Counted from the stretch's first letter, positions 35,932 through 46,586 are shown. The stretch: 64,000 nucleotides of DNA from Mycolicibacterium goodii (GCF_022370755.2 NZ_CP092364.2:1984001-2048000); one strand, 5' to 3'. Numbers and translations are program-made. Notes: generated by a model from the letters alone, not told the origin.

Positions 35932-37659
35932 GTGACCATCGCGGGGGAGTTGGAGCGCGCGCGTCACCTCGCCTTGTCCGCCGACGAAGGTCAGGCACGG
36001 GACCTCCTGGTCAGCCTGCTGCCGCAGATCGAACAGGCCGACCGCGACGACCACGCCCTCGAGGTCTTCGCCCAGCTGGGCGAGATCTATCTGGTCCGCA
36101 GCGCCTATGACGGTGTGGCCGAGTGCATTCAGCGCATGCGGGACTGCCTGGCGATCTATGTCGGGATCCGGGCGGGCCGGATGCCCGAGGCGGCCGCACA
36201 GGTGCGGATGTCCGCCGCCGGCGTCGACCACATGATCTGCCGGTACACACGGCGCGCGGACTTCCTGGCCGCGGGCCTCGCGGCCGCTCAGGGTGATCAC
36301 GACCGCGCCGCCGGACACCTCGACGCACTGATCACGCTGATGGGCCCCGATGATCTGGAGCTCGAGCATCGGCGTCTGATCACGCACGCGCGCATCCTGG
36401 TCGCGACGGGCCTGTGTGACGACGATCTGTATGCGCGGTCCGCTCCGTTGTGGGACGCCGTCATCGCCTCGCTGGCCGACCTCGCGGGTGCCGACGCCGA
36501 GGACGATCACCTGTTCGTCGCGGGCGCGTTGGGCTACGGCCGGTTCTGCGTGGAATCCGGGCGGCTCGACGAGGCGCAGCCCTGGCTGCGGCGGGCGGGG
36601 GCCAGGGCCGACGCGCGAGGCTGGGCGTTGCCCCGGGCCCGGACGCAACTGGAGCGGGCCGCGGCGTGTTGGACCGCCGGGCAGTACGCCGAGGTCCAGG
36701 ACCTCGTGACCGAGGCGTACCCGGTGATCGCCGAGCACGCCCGCGCGCACGACGTGTCCCGGAGTTGGCTGTACTTCGGCCTGATCCGCATGGGGATCGG
36801 CGCTTTGCGGGAAGCGAACACCTGCTGGGAACACGCTGAACGGCACTGGCGTGAGCTCGGCAAGCCTCTGCACATCCATCGAATCCTTTTGCAGCGCAGC
36901 TGGTTGTCGATCTTCCGCGGTGCATTCGACGAGGCCGCGCGACTGGTGGCCGAGGCGCGGGAACTCCTGGACTCCTCACCTCGGCACAGCTGGCTGCAGT
37001 ACGCCCGGCTCGACGACCACCTGGGTAGCATCCTGCGGGCCGAGGCGCTGGCCGAGATGGGTTTCGACGGCCTCGGCAAGCCGGACCAGAGCTGGCAGCA
37101 GGTCGAGGTCGCACACAAATCGGGCAAAGGGTTCTTCCGGTGTCGCCCTGGCAGCCCCAGGTATCTGCGCGGGATGGCCAAGTTGGAGCAGGCCGCCGAC
37201 CTCAAAGTTCCCGCCGCACTGGCGGTGGACTCGGTGCGCCACACCATCGTCGATGCCGGCGCCCGGATGCGTTGGGCCAGTTGTGTCTCCGCGCCGATGC
37301 TGGCCGGTGCGTTCGCCGTGGCGTGGGAGTGGGACAACACCGAGCTGATCAGCGAACTGGTCGAATACCACACTGCGCGAGGTTCCTTCAGCACAGAGCC
37401 GAGCCCTCAGTCGGCGGGGGACTGGGCCGGCACGGCGACGGCACCGACGCCGATGGAGGCCGAACTGGCGCCTGAACTGGCGGTCGCGGCGCGTGCCGGT
37501 GCGGTCGGCGAGGGTGGTCTCACCCGCCTGGGCCCGCTGCCGCCGCTGCGGATGGACCCGCAGACCGGCCCTATCCTGAGCCGGTACCGCGATCTGGCGA
37601 GGCAGCGCTATGGCCGTGAGGTCACCGCGGCCGAACCGGAATGGGCGACCTGGCCGTGA
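35932..37659 (+). CDS. TPR-repeat protein, partner of CHAT protease
   Basis: A 575-residue, nearly all-helical protein made of degenerate tetratricopeptide-like repeats over residues about 1-430 (for example GALGYGRFCVESGRLDEAQP, LQRSWLSIFRGAFDEAARLV). The C-terminal 100 residues are Ala/Pro-rich and less ordered. There is no ATPase, helix-turn-helix or membrane segment. TPR scaffolds often sense or recruit substrates for CHAT proteases, and here the next gene overlaps by 4 nt (GTGA) and encodes one. The GTG start is leaderless. The family was not recognised beyond TPR. Confidence 0.78.
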   Translation: MTIAGELERARHLALSADEGQARDLLVSLLPQIEQADRDDHALEVFAQLGEIYLVRSAYDGVAECIQRMRDCLAIYVGIRAGRMPEAAAQVRMSAAGVDHMICRYTRRADFLAAGLAAAQGDHDRAAGHLDALITLMGPDDLELEHRRLITHARILVATGLCDDDLYARSAPLWDAVIASLADLAGADAEDDHLFVAGALGYGRFCVESGRLDEAQPWLRRAGARADARGWALPRARTQLERAAACWTAGQYAEVQDLVTEAYPVIAEHARAHDVSRSWLYFGLIRMGIGALREANTCWEHAERHWRELGKPLHIHRILLQRSWLSIFRGAFDEAARLVAEARELLDSSPRHSWLQYARLDDHLGSILRAEALAEMGFDGLGKPDQSWQQVEVAHKSGKGFFRCRPGSPRYLRGMAKLEQAADLKVPAALAVDSVRHTIVDAGARMRWASCVSAPMLAGAFAVAWEWDNTELISELVEYHTARGSFSTEPSPQSAGDWAGTATAPTPMEAELAPELAVAARAGAVGEGGLTRLGPLPPLRMDPQTGPILSRYRDLARQRYGREVTAAEPEWATWP

Positions 37660-38861
37660 CCACGACGTTGGTCCTGCGTTTCGCCGACGTCGGCGTCGCG
37701 ACCTACGCGAGCCTACGGGTGGTGGGGCAGCCGTCGCGCACCTTGAGATGGGTGCTCGAAGAACCGGATCTGCCCGCCGTGTACGACGCGCTCGACAACG
37801 CGCTTCCCGACCCCCGCGGCACCGAACCGCTCCCGGCTGCGGTTGAAAGATCGCTGACGACTGGCCCTTTCGCCGATCCGAAGCGCGAGCTGAAGTTCGC
37901 CAAGAAGCTGGGCGGCCACCTGATCCCACCTGCCGCCTGGAAATTGTTGGTCGACTGCGTGTCCGCGCCGCGGGCGACGTTGTTCATCACACCGAGTCCG
38001 AAGTTGGCGCGGGTGCCCTGGGGCCAGCTGGCGATGCCCGGGCTGCAGAAGTTCCGGTTGATGGAACTGGCGGATGTGCTGATGGCGGTACCGCCCAACA
38101 TCGTCCACGCACCGCGGCGGTCGGTGAGCTGGGCGCAGCGCCGTGACAACCCCGCGCTGCTGGTGCTCGATCCCCGGATTCCCGGGCAGCGACCCGATTC
38201 GCCGCTCGGCTCGGTCCTCGGCAGGCCTTCGCCCGACACCGCGTTGTCGCGTCATTTCGCCCCGTCGGTGGAGCACCGGCGGGTGTTGCCGGAGGTCGCG
38301 GACCCGGTCGAACTGTTCCGTCGGCCCGACGTCGACCGTTCCTGGCTGGCACGGGCGTGCGAACGCGAACCGGCACGTCTGTTGTACGTCGGGCACGCCA
38401 GCGCCGCCGGCGGCGATACCGCCGACCGCGCTGCGCTGCACCTCGCCGAACCTCAGCCGTTGAGCGCCGCCGACGTGATCGCGCAGGGATTTCCGGTTCC
38501 GCCGCGGGTGGCGCTCATGGCGTGCGCATCCGGCGGGGACTACCGGTTCGACGAGGCCACCGGTCTGGTGGCGGCCATGGTGCTCGGCGGTGCGCAACTC
38601 GTCACCGCCACGTTGTGGTCGCTGCCCACCACCGCCGGCTTTCGCACGTTCACGCCGTCGGCCCACACCGGCGATGTGGACGCCGATCCCATGGCCGACA
38701 CCGTGATCGGCGTCGATTCTGCGCACACCGAAGAGCACGCGGGCATCGCGGTGAACCGGTGGCAGCGCGCACAGATGCGTCGCTGGCGTGAGGGCGATAC
38801 GACCGCGAGCCCGCTGTACTGGGCGGCCCTGGCCACGTTCGCGGTCGACGGCGCCCGCTGA
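37656..38861 (+). CDS. CHAT-domain (caspase-like) protease
   Basis: A 401-residue protein. Residues about 105-340 form a CHAT domain of the caspase/separase fold: ITPSPKLARVPWGQLAM, the His motif RLLYVGHAS (His247) and the Cys motif ALMACASGGDYRF (Cys290). Both catalytic residues are present, so it should be an active cysteine peptidase. CHAT proteases with TPR partners act in bacterial conflict and programmed-death systems, but others are housekeeping. I prefer the GTG overlapping the TPR stop over the ATG 15 nt earlier. The true substrate is unknown, perhaps one of the proteins encoded next. Confidence 0.83.
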   Translation: MTTTLVLRFADVGVATYASLRVVGQPSRTLRWVLEEPDLPAVYDALDNALPDPRGTEPLPAAVERSLTTGPFADPKRELKFAKKLGGHLIPPAAWKLLVDCVSAPRATLFITPSPKLARVPWGQLAMPGLQKFRLMELADVLMAVPPNIVHAPRRSVSWAQRRDNPALLVLDPRIPGQRPDSPLGSVLGRPSPDTALSRHFAPSVEHRRVLPEVADPVELFRRPDVDRSWLARACEREPARLLYVGHASAAGGDTADRAALHLAEPQPLSAADVIAQGFPVPPRVALMACASGGDYRFDEATGLVAAMVLGGAQLVTATLWSLPTTAGFRTFTPSAHTGDVDADPMADTVIGVDSAHTEEHAGIAVNRWQRAQMRRWREGDTTASPLYWAALATFAVDGAR

Positions 38862-38868
38862 GTCTCGC

Positions 38869-39333
38869 TCAGGACGGGGATACACACGCCGCGATGGTGC
38901 GCTCGTCGTCCGGTCGGTAGTACACGTCGATCACACTGCCGGGGAGCACCTTGTTCAACGACGACACCGGGATCGATGTCGTCTCCCGGGCCGGGAACTG
39001 CCCGCCGCCGACGCGGGCCACCATGACGTCGAGTTCGACCTCGCGAAAATCCGCACGTGCCACACCGGTGGTCCGCATCCCGGTGATGACACCGCGGGTG
39101 CGGATCCCGGTACGCATCAATCCGACCTGGGTACTGGTCAGTACCCCTTTGCGGATGAGCACCTGGTCGAACTCGGCGACCAGTTCGGAAAGCGTGATCA
39201 GGCGTTCGGTGGCCTCGGCGTCGCACGGGGGATCGTCATCCGTTCGCCGGGAGGTCGTGGTCGCCGCGCGCAAGGCGGTCGCTACGCCGAAGCACGCGAC
39301 GCACAGGACGGTGAACAGCAGAGTGTCGGTCAT
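38869..39333 (-). CDS. small membrane-anchored protein of unknown function
   Basis: A 154-residue protein with one N-terminal membrane helix (LLFTVLCVACFGVATALRA) and a soluble part with a helix and a beta-rich C-terminal domain (TRGVITGMRTTGVARADFRE, ending SVIDVYYRPDDERTIAACV). No family is recognised. It lies inside the TPR/CHAT block but on the opposite strand, convergent with the CHAT gene (7 nt gap) and divergent from the next unknown gene (64 nt). Confidence 0.7.
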   Translation of the reverse strand: MTDTLLFTVLCVACFGVATALRAATTTSRRTDDDPPCDAEATERLITLSELVAEFDQVLIRKGVLTSTQVGLMRTGIRTRGVITGMRTTGVARADFREVELDVMVARVGGGQFPARETTSIPVSSLNKVLPGSVIDVYYRPDDERTIAACVSPS

Positions 39334-39397
39334 CTGCCCAGCGTCGGGCGCGCGAACGGCTACCGAACCCAAGTTCGGCCCCTCTATCCTGGTGCCG

Positions 39398-40726
39398 GTG
39401 AGCACCGGGTCCGACATCGCGTCTGCGGTCGCCGCGGTGGGCGCGACCCAACCGAGGCGCGCGGTGATCGACCGGGCCTGGCGGACCATCGGCTCCGGCG
39501 TCGAGGTGCTCAGCGGCGAGGACGGTGCACCGTTGCGCCGCACCGTCAAACGCATCATCGATCCGTTGGTGCTCCGGCTGCGCAGCAACACCCAGTTCTC
39601 CTCGGCCGTGCTGGACCCGGACACGGCGGCCCACATGCATGCCGAGATCGTCGGCGCCGCACCACGGTTGCGTGCCACCGCGGCCTGGTTCACGCTGCTC
39701 AAACAGGAGCGCAGGCATCAGCGCATCACCACGGGCAACGCGCAGGAACTCTACTTCCCGGCATGCTTCGAACTCGCGGTCGTGCGGGGGATGCCCGGTC
39801 CCGACGCGAACGCCGTGGCGCGGCAGACCCTGGCCGACATCCACGGCGGCCGTGACCGTACGGCTGTCGAAGTGCTCAACCGCCATGTCACCGACCCGCA
39901 CGTGGTGCGGCAGTTGCAGCGCCAACTGCAGCGCAGCTGGGCCGACGTGGCGGCGTCCGGCGCGATCACCGGCCCGTTCTTCTCGGGCCTGACCACAGTG
40001 CTCGGGCTCGCCGACACCCACAATGCCGAAGCGGCCCGCCAACGGGTGTGGTCAGCGTTGATCGCCGACGCCACGCCGTACAACCTCGGTGCGCTCGCCC
40101 GGCGGCCCGGCGCCGACCTGCCATGGTCGCTCACCGAGATCGGATTGTGTTCGGAAGTGCCGCAACAACCTCCGCCGATCGAGCCGGCGGACGGCAAGGA
40201 CCGGCCGCTGGACCGCAGCGTGGTGGACCGCGTACGCGCGACGCTGCGCCGCGCACTCGACCGTGATGAGCTGCCCGACGTGCCGCTACTGTGCGCCGAG
40301 GAGGTGGACCGTGCGTGTGCCCCATGGGGTCTGCTGGCCGAGGACAACCAGGCCGCCCTGCTCGCCGGTATCGAGGTCGCGACCGAGTTGCGCCCACTGG
40401 CCGATTCCACGCCGACGCGGTACCACGTGTCGTCGCGCATCCAGACCAGGCTCGCCAAGGAAGCGTACGTGTTGCGTGCGCGTCGCTACCTGACCGGCGA
40501 CGGGCCGATCCATCCGCGTCAGCAGCAGGTGATCGACGAACTCGGCGCGTTCGCACGGCCGTACGTGAGCCGGCTGTGGGCCAGGCTGCACGGCCGCGAC
40601 GTGTGGCAGGAATCGTGCCGCGACGTCGACGATCTGCGTGCACTGCTCGAAGGTGTCGCGCGATCGGTCAGCCTGGATCACCGCCAACGGATCAAGTCGA
40701 TGCTGGAAGTGCAGGTGGCGGGATGA
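39398..40726 (+). CDS. unknown helical protein of the CHAT block
   Basis: I do not recognise this protein of about 442 residues. It is predicted mainly helical and soluble, with no P-loop, helix-turn-helix, signal peptide or membrane segment. Noticeable parts are AWFTLLKQERRHQRITTGNA, PFFSGLTTVLGLADTHN and the C-terminal YVLRARRYLTGDGPIHPRQQ. Start GTG at 39398 has TATCCT 7 nt upstream (leaderless); another GTG is 6 nt earlier. It overlaps the next gene by 4 nt (ATGA), so the two products are likely partners. Confidence 0.72.
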   Translation: MSTGSDIASAVAAVGATQPRRAVIDRAWRTIGSGVEVLSGEDGAPLRRTVKRIIDPLVLRLRSNTQFSSAVLDPDTAAHMHAEIVGAAPRLRATAAWFTLLKQERRHQRITTGNAQELYFPACFELAVVRGMPGPDANAVARQTLADIHGGRDRTAVEVLNRHVTDPHVVRQLQRQLQRSWADVAASGAITGPFFSGLTTVLGLADTHNAEAARQRVWSALIADATPYNLGALARRPGADLPWSLTEIGLCSEVPQQPPPIEPADGKDRPLDRSVVDRVRATLRRALDRDELPDVPLLCAEEVDRACAPWGLLAEDNQAALLAGIEVATELRPLADSTPTRYHVSSRIQTRLAKEAYVLRARRYLTGDGPIHPRQQQVIDELGAFARPYVSRLWARLHGRDVWQESCRDVDDLRALLEGVARSVSLDHRQRIKSMLEVQVAG

Positions 40727-41775
40727 CGCGACCGACACGGCTGACGCCGCCCCTGCCCCTGGTCGCGGTGCTCGAGGTCAGCGGCGCGGTGCTGTCGTGG
40801 GTCGCCGACGACGATCCCGCCACCCCGCCCACCATCGACTTCACCGATCCGCTTCGCGCCGACTGGCTCTGGCGGGTGGTCGGCGAGGACCGTCACGTCG
40901 CGGTGCTGAACGGTCGTACTGCCGAGGTCGAGGTGCTGCCCGGATCCACGGATGCACTGCGGCGGTTGGCGATCGGTCACTGGTTGCGCCGCTGGTGGCC
41001 CGCCAGTGTGCGCGACGGCATCGCCGAGCTGGGTCCCGCGCTGCTCGACGCCGAACTCGCGCTCGCCACCGCGGCCGCCGAGGAGTTCTTCACCGACGAC
41101 ACCCTCGATTCCGACGTGGCCGGGCTGCTGGTGCCGCACACCGCACGGTTGGACATGCTGGCGGCCGAGGGTGATCCACGTGTCACCGCGTTGATCGACC
41201 GGTGCCGCGACCTGGCGGCCGACATCGGCGTGGACTGGGCCACCACCGGTCCGGACACCGAGGCCGCTCCCGCGCGCCGCGCGGACTACGCGTTGGCGGC
41301 CGGGACCGGTTACGCGCGGCGCGACGCGATTGCCGGGGGAGTGGCGTCGGTGAACTGGTTGGCGGTGCCCCCCGGCATCTTCGATGCGGCCGAGGACACC
41401 GTGGAGTGGTCGGTGCGCAGCGCCGACGACGGGACGGTCGATGCGCTTGTGCAGGTGGCTCTTTCTGGCACCGGGCACGCCGACGGTATCCCGGTGACGA
41501 TCCGCTGCGGCGGCCACGGCGGCACGGCAGTTCTCGACGTCGACGGGCGGGCCGAGGTGGCGATGGTCAGCGGCGAGCGCCCCATGACCGAGACCGAGGC
41601 GTGGAACCAGGACTGGAGCGCCGCCGAGGTGCATGTCGGCGCCACCGTCACCGGCAACGCCGACGAGGACGCGCAGACCCGTGCCCGGGTTCGGGCACTG
41701 GCCCGCACCCGGCTGGCTGCCCCGGCGGCCGACGCGTTCCTCGCCGAGATCCTGGCTGCCGAATCCGATTACTGA
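40723..41775 (+). CDS. unknown protein of the CHAT block
   Basis: A 350-residue acidic protein without a recognised family. The N-terminal part (PLPLVAVLEVSGAVLSWVAD, then DWLWRVVGEDRHVAVLNGRT) is beta-rich, a helical middle contains ELGPALLDAELALATAAAEE, and the C-terminal third has long beta-type segments (DTVEWSVRSADDGTVDALVQ, VDGRAEVAMVSGERPMTETE). It is co-translated with the preceding unknown protein and convergent with the esterase gene (4 nt gap). It may be a binding partner or target in the CHAT block; this is inference from position only. Confidence 0.72.
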   Translation: MTRPTRLTPPLPLVAVLEVSGAVLSWVADDDPATPPTIDFTDPLRADWLWRVVGEDRHVAVLNGRTAEVEVLPGSTDALRRLAIGHWLRRWWPASVRDGIAELGPALLDAELALATAAAEEFFTDDTLDSDVAGLLVPHTARLDMLAAEGDPRVTALIDRCRDLAADIGVDWATTGPDTEAAPARRADYALAAGTGYARRDAIAGGVASVNWLAVPPGIFDAAEDTVEWSVRSADDGTVDALVQVALSGTGHADGIPVTIRCGGHGGTAVLDVDGRAEVAMVSGERPMTETEAWNQDWSAAEVHVGATVTGNADEDAQTRARVRALARTRLAAPAADAFLAEILAAESDY

Positions 41776-41779
41776 CAGG

Positions 41780-43141
41780 CTATTTCGTGCCTGCGGTCTT
41801 GCCGGTCTCGATGAACGCAGGTGACCGCGGTGCGGTGGGCAGCCCGACCGCCGGGACGTCCGGTGTGCCGATCGCGCCGGAAAGCCACGGCAGCGATGCG
41901 GTGAAGGCCTGCGACGCGAAAGGCCAGTCGTGCGTGCCGGGCTGGGTCACCACCGCACAGGCGATGCCGTGGCTCGACCCCAATGTGCACAGGGAGTTGG
42001 CGGCCTTGGCTTGATCGTTGAGGGGGGCGGTGGGTCCCCCGCTGTTGACGTCGAACCATCCGGACAATCCGTGATACGGCCCGTGCCGGTTGATCACCGT
42101 CGTCGGGTCGAACGCATCCCAGGCGGCGGCGTTCCCGCCGAACAGCCGGGCGACGGTCTGGGCCTTGTCGCCCGAGTTGGGTGCGATGTCACCGGCGATG
42201 TCGACGAACGCGCTGAACATGTCGGGATGCATGACCGCGAGATCCACCGCGCAGGTCCCGCCCATCGACCAGCCCACGATGCCCCAGTTGGCGGCCGCGG
42301 GGCTCACCCCGTAGTGCGCTTCCAGGTACGGCACAACGTCTTTCGTGAGGTGATCGGCGGAGTTGCCGCGGCTGCCGTTGACGCATTCGGTGTCGTTGTT
42401 GAACGCGCCACCGGGATCGACGAACACCATTACCGGCGCGAAGCCGTGGTGGGCGGCCGCGAAATCGTCCATGGTGGTGATGACATTGCCCGCCCGCATC
42501 CAGTCGGCGGGCGTGTTGAATTCGCCGCCGATCATCATCACCGTCGGCAATCGGGGCGGCGGGTTGGCCGCGAACCAGGCCGGCGGCAGATACACGTACT
42601 CCTCGCGGTGGCGGAAACCCGATGCCGTGTTGGGGATCTGGACGGGTACCACGGTGCCCTTGGCGGGGATCGCACCGTCACGCTGCATCGCGACGACCGT
42701 CACCTCGTCGGTCTGATCGGGCAGCGGCCCGGCGGTCAACTGGCTCCACGCGGTCTGCACCCACGGGAAGTACCCGACCCACAGATTGAGCGCGAGTGCG
42801 GCGCACAGCACGCTCATCGGGATCGCGAGTGCCGAAACCCCTCGCCGCCACCACCGGCTGCCCGACCAACCCGCCACGAGGATTACCACCGCCGCGCCGC
42901 TGATCGCGATCCACACCCACAGCGACCGCGGCGCCGGGTTGCCGGCCAGACCCTCGCTCTGGATGTACCAGTACGTGCCCAGCGCCAGCACACCGCCGAT
43001 CGCCGCGGCCACGGGCAACCAGATCAGGCGCCAGCGCCAGGTGCGCCAGCCCACGGCAACGATCAGTGTGACGGCGGTGACGACCTGCACTGTCGTCGGT
43101 ATCCAGCCGTGCATCAAGGACAGGTGGTGGGTGAAGGTCAC
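41780..43141 (-). CDS. membrane-anchored esterase (Rv1639c-like)
   Basis: A 453-residue protein with four N-terminal membrane helices (residues about 10-130) and an extracytoplasmic alpha/beta hydrolase domain of the esterase/antigen-85-like type. The nucleophile elbow is VGWSMGGTC, with FVDPGGAFNNDTEC before it and a catalytic His in PGTHDWPF. The GTG start is the only suitable one in frame. It lies 47 nt downstream of lysX on the same strand, so the two may be co-transcribed and act together on cell-envelope lipids. Confidence 0.87.
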   Translation of the reverse strand: MTFTHHLSLMHGWIPTTVQVVTAVTLIVAVGWRTWRWRLIWLPVAAAIGGVLALGTYWYIQSEGLAGNPAPRSLWVWIAISGAAVVILVAGWSGSRWWRRGVSALAIPMSVLCAALALNLWVGYFPWVQTAWSQLTAGPLPDQTDEVTVVAMQRDGAIPAKGTVVPVQIPNTASGFRHREEYVYLPPAWFAANPPPRLPTVMMIGGEFNTPADWMRAGNVITTMDDFAAAHHGFAPVMVFVDPGGAFNNDTECVNGSRGNSADHLTKDVVPYLEAHYGVSPAAANWGIVGWSMGGTCAVDLAVMHPDMFSAFVDIAGDIAPNSGDKAQTVARLFGGNAAAWDAFDPTTVINRHGPYHGLSGWFDVNSGGPTAPLNDQAKAANSLCTLGSSHGIACAVVTQPGTHDWPFASQAFTASLPWLSGAIGTPDVPAVGLPTAPRSPAFIETGKTAGTK

Positions 43142-43188
43142 GGCCCAATCGTGACCGCCGATGCTTACGGTCGGCTGTGTGTTTGCTG

Positions 43189-46100
43189 CTAACGCGGTTT
43201 GGCGAGCGGGAACGGCAGCGTCTCGCGGATGCTGCGCCCGGTGATCATCATGACCACACGGTCCACACCCATGCCCAGGCCACCGGTCGGCGGCATCGCG
43301 TACTCCATGGCCTGCAGGAAGTCCTCGTCGAGTTCCATGGCCTCCGGGTCACCGCCGGCCGCCAGCAGCGACTGCTCCTGCAGGCGGCGGCGCTGCTCGA
43401 CGGGGTCGGTCAGCTCGCTGTACGCGGTGCCGAGTTCGACGCCCCACGCCACCAGATCCCACCGTTCTGCGACACCCGCAATGCTGCGATGTGGCCGGGT
43501 GAGCGGCGACACCGATGTCGGGAAGTCCTTGTAGAACGTCGGTTCGGTGGTGTGGTCCTCGACCAGGTGCTCGTACATCTCCAGCACCACCGCACCCGCA
43601 TCCCAGTGCGTCAGGTAGGGGATACCCGCCGAATCACACAGGCGCCGTAGCTCACTCAGCTCGGTGTCGGGCGTGATGTGCTCGCCGATGGCCTCCGAGA
43701 CCGCGTCGTGCACGGTCTTGACGGCCCACTGTCCGGAGATGTCGACGGGTTCGAGCACCCCGTCCTCGCGCGGGCGCAGGAAGACCTGTGCGCCGTTGGC
43801 GGCCTGCGCCGCGTTCTGGATCAGTTCGCGGCAGCCGTCGATCCACACGTTGTAGTCGGCATGCGCCTGATAGGCCTCCAACAATGTGAACTCGGGATTG
43901 TGGCTGAAGTCGACGCCCTCGTTGCGGAAGGCGCGTCCCAGTTCGAAGACCCGCTCGACACCGCCCACGCACAAGCGTTTCAGGTACAGTTCCGGCGCGA
44001 TCCGCAGATACAGGTCCAGGTCGTAGGCGTTGATGTGGGTGAGGAACGGCCGGGCATTGGCGCCGCCGTGTATCTGCTGCAGGATCGGGGTCTCCACCTC
44101 GAGGAAACCCTTGGCGTACAGCGTTTCCCGGATGGCGTGCAACGCGCCGCTGCGGGCCCGGATCAGATCGCGCGCCTCGGTGTTGACCGCCAGGTCGACG
44201 TAGCGGGCCCGCACCCGGGCCTCCTGATCGGTGAGGCCCTTCCACTTGTCGGGCAGGGGACGCAGGCACTTGCCGATCAGCCGCCAGCGCTCGACCAGCA
44301 GCGAGCGGGTCCCCTTGCGGCTGAAGCCCATCGAACCGGTCACCTCGATGAGGTCACCCAGGTCGATCGTGGCGGTGAAATCGGCCGTCGCCCCCTCGGA
44401 CAGTGCGGCGTTGTCCAGGAGCAACTGCACCTCACCGGACCAGTCCCGCAGTTGCGCGAACAGCACCCCGCCATAGTCACGGATCCGCAGGACGCGGCCC
44501 GCCACCGACAGCGTCTCACCGTCGGGCGCATCCAGGGCGGCTGCGACGGTGTGCGTGGGCGGCTGCCCGACGGGATAGGCGTCGACCCCATCGCCCTGCA
44601 AGGCCTTGAGCTTCGCCATGCGCACCCTCACCTGCTCGGGCAGCCGAGGTTCGTCCTCGGCTTCGGGCAGATCGCCCCGCAACCCCGAGACGTCGGGTGC
44701 GCTGCCGTCGCGGTGCAGTCGTCCCGACCGCACGAGATTGTCCGGTGCCGCGATGTGCTCGCCGGTGTGCTGTTTGTTCCGTCGTGAGAACGGCAGCACC
44801 AGGAAGCCCTCCGCGATCACCGATGCGACGCCGACGCGCGGCACCATCCGCGCATCCTCGTAACACGCGTACCGCGGCACCCACTCCGGCTGGTACTTCA
44901 TGTTGGACCGGTACAGGCTCTCCAACTGCCACCAGCGGGAGAAGAACACCAGCAGACTGCGCCACAGCCGCGCGACCGGTCCCGCACCGAGTTGGGCGCC
45001 CTGCTCGAACGCCGATCGGAACATCGCGAAGTTCAGTGAGATACGGCTGATCCCGATGTCCTCGGCCTGCATGCACAGCTCGCTGACCATCAGTTCGATG
45101 GTGCCGTTGGGGGACTGCGGCGAACGACGCATGACGTCCAGCGAGACGCCGTTGCTGCCCCACGGCACGAGCGACAGCATCGCCACCACCTGCGCGTCTT
45201 CCTGTTGGCCGCCTCCCTGTACGGCCTCGACCAGCAGGCAGTCGTCGTCGGCGGGATCGCCGAGCCGGCCGAGCGCCATGGAGAACCCGCGTTCGGTCTC
45301 GGTGTCGCGCCACGCGTCGGCCCGTTGGATCACCGCGGCCATCTCGTCGCCCGAGAGTTCGCGGTGCCGCCGGATCCGTACCGAGGTGCCCGCGCGGCGC
45401 GCACGGGTGACCGCCTGCCGCACCGCCCGCATGTCGGGGCCCGACAACCGGAAGCGGTCCGGGTGCAGGATCGCCTCGTCGCCGAGTTGCAGCGCGTTGA
45501 GGCCCGCGGCGCGGTATGCCTCGGCGCCGGCGAGGCTCGCGCCCATCACGCCGGGCGCCCAGCCGTAGGCCTGGCACAGCTGCAACCACGCCCCGATCGC
45601 CTGCGGCCACGCCTTGGGGTCACCGACGGGATCGCCACTGGCCAGGCACACGCCGACCTCGACCCGGTAGGTGATCGCGGCTCGCCCGTTGGACGCGAAC
45701 ACCACCGACTTGTCGCGGCGGGTCGCGAAATAGCCGAGCGAGTCGTTCTTGCCGTAGAGCTCGAGCAGCCCGCGAATGGCGGATTCGTCCTCACCGGTGA
45801 GCGCGTTCGACGCCCGCTGTGACTGGAACAGCACTATCGCCGCGGCCATCAGTGCCAGCGCGCCGAACAGGCCGAAGATCGCGTTGAGCAGCGTGTGCGA
45901 GTAACCCTCGAACACCTCGGTGGGCACGGTCGCGAACCCACTCACCCGGTTGATCGCGTACGGCAGCCGCCATTCGGGATCGAGGGTTCCCGGGAATGCC
46001 TGCAGCAGTCCCCACGCCACGAGGATGCCGATGGCGTTGCCGGCGACCAGCACGGCCGCGGATTTGAGCAATGCGCCGCGACGCACCTTGGCCCAGAACT

Positions 46101-46518
46101 CTTTCCGGGCCACCACCAGGAACACCATGGCGGCGACGTGGAAGACGATGCCGATGAGCTCGCCGACGTCCTCGGCGACGGTGTCGCCGCCCGCGACCAG
46201 ATCGCCCACGTTCCACCCGATGGCGCCCACCAGGTAGAGCACCAGGATCCACCACGCGATCCGCTTGCGGGCCGCCAGCGCCGCGGCCAGCAGCGCCAGC
46301 ACGAACGCCCACGCGAAGCTGGTGTCCGGGAAGTTGAAGATGTAGTCGTTGACGAACTCGCGCGGCACCCGGATGAGCGAGCGCACCAGCGGGGAGACGC
46401 TGGCGATCAACGACAGGGTCGCGATGACGCCGACGGTCCAGCCCGCGGCCGCGGGCACCCAGGCCACCCGCGAGGACGGGCGTGCCGGGCTGTGTTCAAC
46501 GCGACTGATCACGGTCAT
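43189..46518 (-). CDS. lysX: bifunctional lysyltransferase/lysyl-tRNA synthetase LysX
   Basis: A 1109-residue fusion. The N-terminal half has about seven membrane helices and an MprF-type DUF2156 transferase domain ([27 protein letters not shown]); the C-terminal half (from about residue 590) is a class II lysyl-tRNA synthetase with the anticodon-binding OB domain, motif 2 ([14 protein letters not shown]) and motif 3 ([12 protein letters not shown]). It charges tRNA-Lys and transfers lysine to phosphatidylglycerol, giving resistance to cationic peptides. A minus-strand TATTCT (46527-46532) lies 8 nt before the ATG. Confidence 0.97.
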   Translation of the reverse strand: MTVISRVEHSPARPSSRVAWVPAAAGWTVGVIATLSLIASVSPLVRSLIRVPREFVNDYIFNFPDTSFAWAFVLALLAAALAARKRIAWWILVLYLVGAIGWNVGDLVAGGDTVAEDVGELIGIVFHVAAMVFLVVARKEFWAKVRRGALLKSAAVLVAGNAIGILVAWGLLQAFPGTLDPEWRLPYAINRVSGFATVPTEVFEGYSHTLLNAIFGLFGALALMAAAIVLFQSQRASNALTGEDESAIRGLLELYGKNDSLGYFATRRDKSVVFASNGRAAITYRVEVGVCLASGDPVGDPKAWPQAIGAWLQLCQAYGWAPGVMGASLAGAEAYRAAGLNALQLGDEAILHPDRFRLSGPDMRAVRQAVTRARRAGTSVRIRRHRELSGDEMAAVIQRADAWRDTETERGFSMALGRLGDPADDDCLLVEAVQGGGQQEDAQVVAMLSLVPWGSNGVSLDVMRRSPQSPNGTIELMVSELCMQAEDIGISRISLNFAMFRSAFEQGAQLGAGPVARLWRSLLVFFSRWWQLESLYRSNMKYQPEWVPRYACYEDARMVPRVGVASVIAEGFLVLPFSRRNKQHTGEHIAAPDNLVRSGRLHRDGSAPDVSGLRGDLPEAEDEPRLPEQVRVRMAKLKALQGDGVDAYPVGQPPTHTVAAALDAPDGETLSVAGRVLRIRDYGGVLFAQLRDWSGEVQLLLDNAALSEGATADFTATIDLGDLIEVTGSMGFSRKGTRSLLVERWRLIGKCLRPLPDKWKGLTDQEARVRARYVDLAVNTEARDLIRARSGALHAIRETLYAKGFLEVETPILQQIHGGANARPFLTHINAYDLDLYLRIAPELYLKRLCVGGVERVFELGRAFRNEGVDFSHNPEFTLLEAYQAHADYNVWIDGCRELIQNAAQAANGAQVFLRPREDGVLEPVDISGQWAVKTVHDAVSEAIGEHITPDTELSELRRLCDSAGIPYLTHWDAGAVVLEMYEHLVEDHTTEPTFYKDFPTSVSPLTRPHRSIAGVAERWDLVAWGVELGTAYSELTDPVEQRRRLQEQSLLAAGGDPEAMELDEDFLQAMEYAMPPTGGLGMGVDRVVMMITGRSIRETLPFPLAKPR

Positions 46519-46558
46519 AGGCCGGGAGAATATGCCCTCTGACCGGGAAAAGCTGGGA

Positions 46559-46582
46559 GTCGCGCCGCCACGGCGGCGCGAC
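46559..46582 (-). terminator. terminator after the DUF1844 gene
   Basis: A perfect 11 bp stem (GTCGCGCCGCC with its complement) around a 2 nt centre, 4 nt after the DUF1844 stop on the minus strand, then a CTTTTCC stretch about 15 nt later. It lies just before the lysX promoter and should insulate it. Confidence 0.7.
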
Positions 46583-46586
46583 GGGT

